Part shown: positions 7,907-15,147 of the stretch, in pieces
Position numbering within the stretch: the stretch's first letter is position 1
Layout: each line of letters starts with the position of its first letter
Position numbers and translations under genes: made by a program
Source of the DNA: Novosphingobium sp. BW1
GTDB taxonomy: Bacteria > Pseudomonadota > Alphaproteobacteria > Sphingomonadales > Sphingomonadaceae
DNA length: 33,931 bases
Direction: 5' to 3'
Assembly (NCBI RefSeq): GCF_008107685.1
Contig: NZ_VIRF01000068.1
Location: 1-33,931 of the forward strand
Notes under the pieces: model-generated
Databases searched by the model: none
The model's input: the letters and a program-made list of their open reading frames with translations, nothing else
What the model was told of the DNA's origin: nothing

Positions 7907-9763
7907 TTAGCCGAGCGCTGTCGCCCGTTCGTCGAACTGGAGCGAGGCGAGCCGTGCATAGAGACCCCCGGCCTGCGTGAGCGCGGCATGGGTCCCTTGC
8001 TCGACGATTCGTCCGCCATCCATGACCACGATCCTGTCGGCCTCGCGCACGGTCGACAAGCGGTGCGCGATGACCAGCGTCGTGCGGCTACGCATCAGCG
8101 TGTCGAGCGCGTCCTGCACCAGCCGCTCGCTCTCCGCGTCGAGCGCGCTCGTCGCCTCGTCCAGAAGCAGGATCGGCGCATCGCGCAGAAGTGCGCGCGC
8201 AATCGCGATGCGCTGGCGCTGGCCGCCCGACAGGCGCGCGCCGTCTTCGCCCAGGAACGTATCGAGCCCCTCGGGGAGCATGCCCAGGAAACCTTCGGCA
8301 TTGGCAGCGCGGGCGGCCTCCCAGATAATCGCATCGTCCGCGTCCGGCTGGCCGTAACGCAGGTTTTCGCGCGCGCTCGCAGCAAACAGCACGCCCTCCT
8401 GCGGGACCAGCGCGATGCGCGCGCGCACGTCACTCGGGTCCGCCGAGGAGAGCGGCACGCCGTCGATCTTCACCACGCCCGCTTGCGGGTCGTAGAACCG
8501 CTCGGCGAGCTGGAACAGCGTGGACTTGCCCGCCCCTGAAGGGCCGACGATGGCGACCGTCTCGCCCGGCTCCACGGTCAGGCTGAAGTCGACCAGCGCG
8601 GCCATGTCGGGCCGGGTGGGATAGCGAAAGGTGACCTTCTCGAAGGCGATCTTGCCGCGCGGCGGCACAGGGAGCGTTTGCGGGCGCGCGGGCGCCGCGA
8701 TCTCGGGCTCTTCGGACAGCAACTCGGCCAGACGGCTGGCCGCACCTGCCCCGCGCACGAGGTCGCCATAGACCTCGGTCAGCGATCCGAACGCGCCCGC
8801 CACGATACCCGCCGTGACGACGAAGGCGGCGATGGTGCCGCCCGTGATCGCCCCTTCTGCGACGCCGAGGGCGCCGCGCCACATGATGATCGTAATCGAG
8901 CCGAAAATGAGGAACATCATCACCGCGGTCATCACCGCGCGGATGAGAATGCGCTTGCGGCCGGTATCAAAGGTGCGCTCCACCGCGGCGCTGAAGCGCC
9001 CGCCCTCACGCTCCTGCTGGTTGAAGGCCTGGACCACGCGCAAGGCGCCCAGCACTTCAGCGGTCATCGCGCCTATGTCGGCAACACGGTCCTGGCTCTT
9101 GCGCGCGACGATGCGCAGGCGCCGCCCGAAGACGGTGATCGGCACGATCACCACCGGGATCGCGACAAGGAGCCCGGCCGTCAGACTGGGCGCAAGCGCG
9201 AAGAGAAAGATCACGCCCCCTGTCGCCATGATCGCGTTGCGCAGCGCGACCGAGACGGTGGTGCCCACCACCTGCTCGATGATCGCGGTGTCCGCGGTCA
9301 TGCGCGAGGCGATTTCCTTGGGGCTGTTTTCCTCGAAGAAGCCCGGCGCAAGCGCGAGCAGGTGGCGTTGGACGCGCAAGCGAATGTCGGCCACCACGCG
9401 CTCGCCCAGCCAGGACACCGAGTAGAAACGGATCGAGGTCGCAATGGCAAGAATCACCACCACGCCCAGCAGCATCAGGAACCAGGAGCGGATCACGTCG
9501 TGATCGGCCCCTTGCGCGAAGCCCTGGTCGATCACGCTGCGAAAGCCATAGGGGATCGCCAGCGTCGACATCGCCGAGACGACGAGCGCGATACCCGCCA
9601 CGGCCATCCGCCCCGGATACTTGAAGAGTTCGCGCCAGACCATCGCGAGCGGGCGCAGCGAGCGCCGGGGGCGTTTGGGCGCCGCATCCGCGCGAGGAAC
9701 AGGTCCTTGCGCGCGGGGGACTGGGGTCTCGATGCTCTCGGCCGGGCCGTCTGGGGCTTGCAT
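7907..9763 (-). CDS. MsbA-type ABC transporter (permease fused to ATPase)
   Basis: A 618-residue half-transporter of the type IV exporter family that would act as a homodimer in the inner membrane. An N-terminal cytoplasmic tail rich in Pro/Arg (1-40) precedes six membrane helices (about 45-330). The nucleotide-binding domain has Walker A GPSGAGKST (407-415), signature LSGGQRQR (from 511), Walker B ILLLDE (about 531-536) with EATSALD, and the H-loop AHRLS (about 567). The family moves lipids, lipid A or hydrophobic compounds; here the substrate cannot be told. It is not next to lpxK or kdtA, so I do not call it msbA. It is divergent from phaZ. Confidence 0.93.
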   Translation of the reverse strand: MQAPDGPAESIETPVPRAQGPVPRADAAPKRPRRSLRPLAMVWRELFKYPGRMAVAGIALVVSAMSTLAIPYGFRSVIDQGFAQGADHDVIRSWFLMLLGVVVILAIATSIRFYSVSWLGERVVADIRLRVQRHLLALAPGFFEENSPKEIASRMTADTAIIEQVVGTTVSVALRNAIMATGGVIFLFALAPSLTAGLLVAIPVVIVPITVFGRRLRIVARKSQDRVADIGAMTAEVLGALRVVQAFNQQEREGGRFSAAVERTFDTGRKRILIRAVMTAVMMFLIFGSITIIMWRGALGVAEGAITGGTIAAFVVTAGIVAGAFGSLTEVYGDLVRGAGAASRLAELLSEEPEIAAPARPQTLPVPPRGKIAFEKVTFRYPTRPDMAALVDFSLTVEPGETVAIVGPSGAGKSTLFQLAERFYDPQAGVVKIDGVPLSSADPSDVRARIALVPQEGVLFAASARENLRYGQPDADDAIIWEAARAANAEGFLGMLPEGLDTFLGEDGARLSGGQRQRIAIARALLRDAPILLLDEATSALDAESERLVQDALDTLMRSRTTLVIAHRLSTVREADRIVVMDGGRIVEQGTHAALTQAGGLYARLASLQFDERATALG

Positions 9764-9925
9764 GATCCAGCGCCTTACAAGGTCGCAGCCGTGAGGGAAA
9801 GGGCAAGTCGTGCGCCCCGGCTTTCAGGCCCCATTCACTGTCACCCGCCAATATCTGAAAGGATACGAAGCGCTTAGCGGAATTGCGTAACGCTTATCGT
9901 CTTTTCACCTTGGACTATTCGGTAA

Positions 9926-9940
9926 TGCCGCATTGCACGG
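9926..9940 (+). promoter_or_regulatory. TGCA-rich box upstream of phaZ (possible PhaR site)
   Basis: TGCCGCATTGCACGG contains GCATTGCAC, which matches the core GCAGTGCAC of the phasin operator at 8 of 9 positions, and the 8-mer TTGCACGG, which recurs upstream of phaC at 30965-30972. It lies 72-86 nt before the phaZ start. The link to PhaR is inferred. Confidence 0.35.
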
Positions 9941-10011
9941 CCACGCTTTAGAGACCAGATAGCGCCTAGAAATGGCATGCCGCCTCCCCCCGGGCGGCCA
10001 GGAGATACCAC

Positions 10012-11271
10012 TTGCTTTACAACGCCTACGAATTGCAGCGCACCATGCTCAGCGGCGCGGCGGCCTGGGCTTCGGTCGGCGCCGAGCTTTTGACCAATCC
10101 TTCCCTTCCCATGGGTTACATGAGCTTCGGCAACTACATGGCCTCGGCCCTCGACGTCTTCGCGCACGCCACGGCGCCGCGCGGCAAGCCCACCTTCGAC
10201 ATCGAATCGGTCGAGGTCGACGGAACGCTCAACGCGGTTACCGAATCGATTGTCCTGCAACGCCCCTTCGGCAACCTGCTTCGCTTCGAGCGCGCCGGGC
10301 TTCCCAAGGACGCCCCGCGCCTTCTGATCGCCGCCCCCATGAGCGGCCATTACGCGACTCTCCTGCGCGGCACGGTTGCGCGGATGGTGGAAAGCAGCGT
10401 GGTCTACATCACCGACTGGGCCGACGCGAAAATGGTGCCCGAAAGCGAAGGCCGCTTCGATCTCGATGATTATATCGACTACCTGATCGGCTTCCTGGAG
10501 TTCATCGGCCCCAACACGCATATGCTCGCCGTGTGCCAGCCCTCGGTCCCTGCCTTTGCGGCCGCCGCCGTCATGGGCAAGCACAAGAACCCGTGCCGCC
10601 CGGCTACGCTCACCATGATGGGCGGCCCTATCGACACCCGCGAGGCACCCACCAGCGTCAACGACGTGGCGATGAACCAGCCGCTGTCGTGGTTCAAGCA
10701 CAACGTCATTGCCACCGTGCCGCTATCCTATCCGGGCGCCGGTCGCGAGGTCTATCCCGGCTTCCTTCAGCTCGCGGGCTTTATGGCCATGAATCTGGGC
10801 AACCACATGATGAGCCATTACGGCATGTTCAAGCACCTTGTCGAAGGCGACGGGGAAAGCGCGGGCGCGACCAAGGCCTTCTATGATGAGTACCGCTCGG
10901 TCTGCGATATGACCGCCGACTTCTACCTGCAGACGGTCGAGCACGTCTTCCAGAAGCACTCACTGCCCAAAGGCGAGTTCGTGCACCGCGGCGAAGTGAT
11001 CGATCCGGGCGCTATCCGCGACACCGCGCTTCTTGCCGTCGAGGGTGAGAGGGACGACATCTCGGGGATTGGGCAGACCCGCGCGGCGCTGCACCTTGCG
11101 CCCAATCTGCCCGAGGCGAAGAAGCGCTACTACCTCGCCGAGAAGGTCGGCCACTACGGCATCTTCAACGGCTCGAAGTGGCGCGGGCGCATCGCCCCGG
11201 TGCTTGAGGACTGGATGCGCACGCACCCCACGGTCGAGACCGCCACGAAGGCGAGCAAGGCCAAGGCCTGA
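10012..11271 (+). CDS. phaZ: intracellular poly(3-hydroxybutyrate) depolymerase
   Basis: Breaks down stored PHB inside the cell. The 419-residue protein has the alpha/beta-hydrolase layout of cytoplasmic PhaZ, where the nucleophile is a Cys: Cys175 in LAVCQPSVP, Asp348 in VEGERDDIS and His381 in EKVGHYGIF. Other family marks are RPFGNLLRF, YITDWADA and the opening MLYNAYELQRTML. There is no signal peptide, as expected for granule mobilisation. The start is TTG at 10012: AGGAGA ends 6 nt upstream and the conserved opening leaves no alternative. It lies 16.6 kb from phaC and phasin but shares a TTGCAC box with them. Confidence 0.95.
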   Translation: MLYNAYELQRTMLSGAAAWASVGAELLTNPSLPMGYMSFGNYMASALDVFAHATAPRGKPTFDIESVEVDGTLNAVTESIVLQRPFGNLLRFERAGLPKDAPRLLIAAPMSGHYATLLRGTVARMVESSVVYITDWADAKMVPESEGRFDLDDYIDYLIGFLEFIGPNTHMLAVCQPSVPAFAAAAVMGKHKNPCRPATLTMMGGPIDTREAPTSVNDVAMNQPLSWFKHNVIATVPLSYPGAGREVYPGFLQLAGFMAMNLGNHMMSHYGMFKHLVEGDGESAGATKAFYDEYRSVCDMTADFYLQTVEHVFQKHSLPKGEFVHRGEVIDPGAIRDTALLAVEGERDDISGIGQTRAALHLAPNLPEAKKRYYLAEKVGHYGIFNGSKWRGRIAPVLEDWMRTHPTVETATKASKAKA

Positions 11272-11391
11272 CCAACAGGCACCACGGATCGGCAAAAGGA
11301 GCCGGGGCAGGCGACAGGACGCCTTCCCGGCTCGCCGATCCGCACGCCTGCCCGCTGGCGCACGCGGGCCTTATGTGGTATTTTGGCTGTC

Positions 11392-12030
11392 ATGAATCCA
11401 CTGCTTGGCCGACGACATTTCCTTCACGGCAGCCTCGGGGCCGGGCTTGCCCTGACCCTTCCGGGCCGGGCGCTGGCAGCAACCGCGCCCGCCGCCGCTG
11501 CATCCACCACGCCCTATGAGCGCCGCGTCCTTGAGGCCGCGCACGCGCAGGCCGCGCGCGTCGGCGATGCGGTCTGGCGCAAGGACATCGTGGGCATGGC
11601 CGACTTCGCCCTGCCCTCGTGGAAGCCGCGCCTGCACTTCGCCAATCTGGAGAACGGCACGGTCCGCTCATTTCTGCTCGCCCATGGGCGCGGCTCGGAC
11701 CCAGAACACAGCGGGTGGCTGCAGTCCTTCTCGAACGAGCCGGGATCGCTTGCCACCTCGCGCGGGGCCTTCCTCACCTGCGAGTGGTACAAAGGCAAGT
11801 ACGGCACCTCGATCCGTCTTGTCGGTCTTGATGACGACAACTCCGCCGCGCTCGAGCGGCTGATCGTGGTCCACCCGGCCTGGTACGCCGATGCCGCGAT
11901 GCTCGACAAGTACGGCAAGCTAGGCCGCAGCGAGGGCTGCTTCGCGATGGGCGATGCCGATTTCAAGCAGGCGCTCTGGCACCTCTCGGGCGGACGCCTG
12001 CTCTATGCGGATCGTATCGGCGAAGACTGA
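11392..12030 (+). CDS. Tat-exported L,D-transpeptidase-like (YkuD_2) protein
   Basis: A 212-residue exported protein of the murein L,D-transpeptidase-like family (YkuD_2/DUF4056-type catalytic fold). The N-terminus has a twin-arginine motif (GRRHFLHG, Arg7-Arg8), a hydrophobic segment and cleavage near ALAATA. The catalytic pattern His (VVHPAWYA, about 161) followed by SEGCFAM with Cys183 matches the L,D-transpeptidase His-Cys pair. Such enzymes make 3-3 crosslinks or attach proteins to peptidoglycan; for this subfamily the activity is inferred. ATG at 11392 is favoured over the TTG three codons upstream. It stands alone between phaZ and the TetR gene. Confidence 0.82.
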   Translation: MNPLLGRRHFLHGSLGAGLALTLPGRALAATAPAAAASTTPYERRVLEAAHAQAARVGDAVWRKDIVGMADFALPSWKPRLHFANLENGTVRSFLLAHGRGSDPEHSGWLQSFSNEPGSLATSRGAFLTCEWYKGKYGTSIRLVGLDDDNSAALERLIVVHPAWYADAAMLDKYGKLGRSEGCFAMGDADFKQALWHLSGGRLLYADRIGED

Positions 12031-12110
12031 TCCGGCCCCTGCGTTAACGAGCGCAAAGCCCGAAAAACCGCGATTCGCGGCCTGAAAAATTCGCTTGGCG
12101 AGCATTTCAG

Positions 12111-12133
12111 CAATAAACCCGGGGGTTTGTTAG
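12111..12133. promoter_or_regulatory. inverted repeat upstream of the TetR gene (candidate operator)
   Basis: CAATAAACCC-GG-GGGTTTGTTA is an imperfect palindrome with a perfect AAACCC/GGGTTT core, 34 nt before the TetR start. Its place and symmetry suit a dimeric TetR repressor acting on its own promoter. The two-base centre makes it a poor RNA hairpin, which favours a DNA-binding site. Confidence 0.4.
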
Positions 12134-12166
12134 ACAGCTATTCGGCAGAGTGATACGCGCCCGGCC

Positions 12167-12781
12167 ATGGAGAAAAACCTCACGGCCCTCAAGCAGGAGG
12201 CACCCACCGACGCACGCCAGGTCCGTTCCCGCAAGGCACTGAACGCGGCGCTGCTCGACCTGCTCGCCCAGCGCACCTTCGACGAACTCACCATTCGTGA
12301 GATCACCGCGCGTGCAAACACCGGTTACGCGACGTTTTTCCGGCACTTCAGCACCAAGGAAGCGCTGCTTTCCGATCTCGTCGTCGATCCCATCGACGAA
12401 CTGCTCACCCGCACGCTCGCCCTGCTCGACAAGCCCGGGACCAGCGATGGGCCGAACGTTCGCGAACTGTGCGCCTGGGTCGCAGGCGACCGCGCTTTCT
12501 GGGCTCCGCTCCTCACCGGAGGCGCGGCCGGGCTCGTGCGTTCGGAATTCCTGCGTCAGGCCCGTGAACGTGCCGCAGCCGGCCATGGCCTCCATCGCGA
12601 GGACATCTGGCTTCCCGCCGACCTCGCGCTGGTCCACGGGGTCAGCTCGGTCATCGGCGTGCTCACCTGGTGGCTGCGCCAGGGCGAGGACGGCAGCCTC
12701 GAGCAGGTTGTCATGATCCTCGAACGCATGGTAATTGCCCCGATCACGCAGGACGCAGCTGTCGCAACAACGCTGTCCTGA
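12167..12781 (+). CDS. TetR family transcriptional regulator
   Basis: A 204-residue TetR-type regulator. The N-terminal HTH domain (about 20-68) reads RSRKALNAALLDLLAQRTFDE..LTIREITARANTGYATFFRHF, with the recognition helix TGYATFFRHF; the variable all-helical C-terminal domain would bind a ligand. It stands 41 nt upstream of xdhC on the same strand and could control the xdhC-mocA operon and itself through the palindrome at 12111-12133. The ligand is unknown. Confidence 0.9.
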   Translation: MEKNLTALKQEAPTDARQVRSRKALNAALLDLLAQRTFDELTIREITARANTGYATFFRHFSTKEALLSDLVVDPIDELLTRTLALLDKPGTSDGPNVRELCAWVAGDRAFWAPLLTGGAAGLVRSEFLRQARERAAAGHGLHREDIWLPADLALVHGVSSVIGVLTWWLRQGEDGSLEQVVMILERMVIAPITQDAAVATTLS

Positions 12782-12822
12782 AAACGGGACACCACCGGAC
12801 AGACCACGGGCGCCACCAACGC

Positions 12823-13845
12823 ATGACACACACCGAGATTGCGGCGCCTTTCGCCGAGATTGCCGACGCCGACTGGCCGACTTTCGGCTGGAGCGATGAT
12901 ATTCGGCCCGCGCTCGCGCGCGCACTTGAGGCTGGGCAACCCGCCGTCCTTGCCACGCTCTACAAGGTCGAAGGCAGCGCACCGCGCGGCGCCGGCTCCC
13001 AGATGCTCTTCACCCCCGAGGACACCGACACGGCACGCATCGCAGCCACCGGCTACTTCTCGGGCGACTGCATCGAGGGCGATGTGGCGAGCCACGCCGC
13101 CGCCGTCATGGCCGATGGTGGGCCGCGCCGCCTCCACTATGGCATGGGTAGCCCGTGGATTGACATTCGCCTGCGCTGCGGGGGCGCACTCTATATCCTG
13201 GTCGAGCGCATCGATCCGGCCTGTCCTGCCGCGCGCAGCCTGCTCGACCATGCCCGCGCCCGCACCTCGTGCCGCTGGATCAGCGATGGCACCACGCGCC
13301 GCGTCGAACCGGGAGGCGGTGCCTTGCTCGATCGGGAGGACGCCGACGCGGTCTGCCTCGCGCGCCGCTACGACCCGCCGCGCCGCCTGATCGTCTCGGG
13401 CGGAGATCCCGGCGCGCTGGCCGTCGCGCGGCTGGCAGCGCTCAGCCAGTTCGAGACCATTCTCGTGCGCCCCGATGGCCCAGCCAGCCCGCCGCCCTTC
13501 CCGGTTTCGCAGTACCGCCGTGAGGATCCGGCCCGCGCGCTGGAGGACCTCGGCCTCGACCGCTGGACCGCCTATCTGGGTGCCACCCACGAGGACCACC
13601 ATGATCTGGGCGGATGCCTTGCCGCGCTGCGCGGCGAGACAGGCTACGTCGCGATGATCGGCGCGCGTTCGCGGGCCCCGGCACGCCTCGCCGCGCTCAA
13701 GGCCGCGGGCGCGAGTGCGGACGAACTGGCACGCCTGCACCTCTCGCCCGGCATCTCCGGGCTTGGCAAGGCGCCCTGGGAAGTCGCCACCGGGATCATC
13801 GCCGAGATCATGCAAGCTCTCAACCCGGCCGGAGAGCGCGCCTGA
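12823..13845 (+). CDS. xdhC: XdhC family molybdenum-hydroxylase maturation protein
   Basis: A 340-residue XdhC/CoxI protein. Such proteins bind molybdenum cofactor, promote its sulfuration and insert it into xanthine-dehydrogenase-family enzymes. The N-terminal domain begins ALEAGQPAVLATLYKVEGSA..PRGAGSQM (about residues 36-66), with GYFSGDCIEGDVASHA following; the C-terminal Rossmann-like domain holds GGDPGALAVARLA and THEDHHDLGG...YVAMIGARSR, ending ISGLGKAPWEVATGII. The start at 12823 is the first ATG after the TetR stop; the reading frame open to 12670 is shadow. mocA overlaps or abuts its stop. Confidence 0.92.
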   Translation: MTHTEIAAPFAEIADADWPTFGWSDDIRPALARALEAGQPAVLATLYKVEGSAPRGAGSQMLFTPEDTDTARIAATGYFSGDCIEGDVASHAAAVMADGGPRRLHYGMGSPWIDIRLRCGGALYILVERIDPACPAARSLLDHARARTSCRWISDGTTRRVEPGGGALLDREDADAVCLARRYDPPRRLIVSGGDPGALAVARLAALSQFETILVRPDGPASPPPFPVSQYRREDPARALEDLGLDRWTAYLGATHEDHHDLGGCLAALRGETGYVAMIGARSRAPARLAALKAAGASADELARLHLSPGISGLGKAPWEVATGIIAEIMQALNPAGERA

Positions 13846-14444
13846 GCGCGACCGCCAACCTGCCCACGCGCGCTGCACTCGTCCTGGCGGCCGGGTCCGC
13901 ACGGCGGTTCGGCTCGGACAAGCTGTCCGCGACCTTCGAGGGCGAGCCACTGGTCCACCACGCCATCCGCACGGCCTGCGCCGCGCCCGTCGACAGGGTT
14001 CTCATCGCCGCGCATCCCGACCTCGACCTTTCGCAGTGGCAAGCGCCCGAGAACAGTCCGTCCGTCACGATCCTGCGCGTGGAGAGCGCAGCGCTGTCCA
14101 CCACGCTCAAGGCAGGCGTCGCCGTGCTCGGCGATGTGGACGCGCTTTTCGTGTTCCTGGGCGACATGCCCCGTGTGCCTCCCGGCGAAGCCGCCCATCT
14201 GGCCCGGATACTGGATGACCACTTCGCCGCATGGCCGCGCCACGCGGGCAAGCCCGGTCATCCGGTCCTGCTCTCTGCGCGCGCACTGGCGCACGTGCCT
14301 ACGCTGACAGGCGATGCCGGTGCCGGGCAGATCCTGCGCGGGCGCACCGATGCGGTGGTTCACGAGACGGAAGATCCCGCCGTCCGGCTCGATATCGATC
14401 GCCCGGAAGACCTCGCGCGCCTTGAGGGGATACACGAAGACTGA
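13842..14444 (+). CDS. mocA: MocA-like molybdenum cofactor cytidylyltransferase, apparent CTG start
   Basis: Nucleotidyltransferase that would attach CMP to molybdopterin to make the cytosine-dinucleotide cofactor of xanthine-dehydrogenase-family enzymes. About 200 residues: the NTP-transferase motif LVLAAGSARRFGSDK lies at the N-terminus, FLGDMPRV is the metal-binding Asp motif, and RLDIDRPEDLARL ends the fold. No ATG, GTG or TTG lies between the last plausible upstream point and the conserved motif. CTG at 13842 overlaps the xdhC stop (CTGA) and has GGAG with a 7-nt spacer, so it is the best start. Substrate (CTP rather than GTP) is inferred from xdhC linkage. The stop is 3 nt from the convergent yqgE stop. 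Confidence 0.87.
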   Translation: MSATANLPTRAALVLAAGSARRFGSDKLSATFEGEPLVHHAIRTACAAPVDRVLIAAHPDLDLSQWQAPENSPSVTILRVESAALSTTLKAGVAVLGDVDALFVFLGDMPRVPPGEAAHLARILDDHFAAWPRHAGKPGHPVLLSARALAHVPTLTGDAGAGQILRGRTDAVVHETEDPAVRLDIDRPEDLARLEGIHED

Positions 14445-14447
14445 GCT

Positions 14448-15017
14448 TCAGGCGTTCCCGGTTTGGTTGGCGAGAAGCCCCGGATCGATACCCTCGTGCT
14501 TCCACGCACCGGCCCAGCGCGCCTCGGCGGAGGTATCGAAGAGCACCTCGCGGCTGCCCTGCGCGGCGTACCAGCCGTGATGGCGCATCTCCTCTTCCAG
14601 CTGCCCTGGCGCCCAGCCCGCATAGCCCAGCGCCATAACCCACTGGCTTGGACCGCGCCCCTGCGCAATCGCGCGCAGGATATCCATCGAGGCAGACAGC
14701 GCGCACAAGGGGCCATCCTCGGCGTGAACCTCGATCGAGTCCCCTCCACCCCAGTCGAGCGAATGCAGGACGAACCCGCGCCCCGGCTCCACCGGTCCGC
14801 CGTTCAGCACCGCGCAGTCGGGCGCAAGCGCGGTGTCGAGTCCCAGGTCGTCGAGAATAGCATGGAAGGTCACGCCCTCGCGCACTTCGCCCACGTTGAT
14901 GCCTAGCGCACCGTGTTCATCGTGCACGCACAAGACGTTCACCGAACGCTCGAAACGCGGATCGAACATGCCCGGCATGGCGAGAAGCATGCGGCCGGCA
15001 AGATATTGTCCTTCCAT
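14448..15017 (-). CDS. YqgE/AlgH family protein
   Basis: A 189-residue protein of the YqgE/AlgH (DUF179) family, a conserved cytoplasmic protein of unclear biochemical role, historically linked to alginate regulation in Pseudomonas. Family marks: the opening YLAGRMLLAMPGMFDPRF, VLCVHDEHGALGINV, LNGGPVEPGRGFVLHS and ALGYAGWAPGQLEEE. The start ATG at 15017 fits the conserved N-terminus; the frame is open further upstream but overlaps the divergent TonB receptor. Its stop lies 3 nt from that of mocA. An 8-bp inverted repeat (15043-15050 with 15075-15082) lies in its upstream region. Confidence 0.93.
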   Translation of the reverse strand: MEGQYLAGRMLLAMPGMFDPRFERSVNVLCVHDEHGALGINVGEVREGVTFHAILDDLGLDTALAPDCAVLNGGPVEPGRGFVLHSLDWGGGDSIEVHAEDGPLCALSASMDILRAIAQGRGPSQWVMALGYAGWAPGQLEEEMRHHGWYAAQGSREVLFDTSAEARWAGAWKHEGIDPGLLANQTGNA

Positions 15018-15147
15018 TACCCTTTCGGACTCTACCCGTCTGTCCGCGCGCGACAAGGTGCAAGACTTCCTTTTCGCGCGGATGGGGTGAATAAAGTCAC
15101 GGTAAGGGGTTGTTCCCGCCTCATCGGCAATTAAGCCTGCCCGGGTC

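Noticed and set aside
12063..12080. Minus-strand terminator (CCGCG-AAT-CGCGG-TTTTT)
   Set aside because: The stem has only 5 bp and no minus-strand gene lies upstream of it; likely chance.
15043..15082. 8-bp inverted repeat in the yqgE upstream region as a regulatory hairpin
   Set aside because: CG-repeat arms with a 24-nt loop are likely by chance in this GC-rich sequence.
15018..15147. Cobalamin riboswitch before the TonB receptor
   Set aside because: The region is too short and the conserved B12-box sequence is absent.
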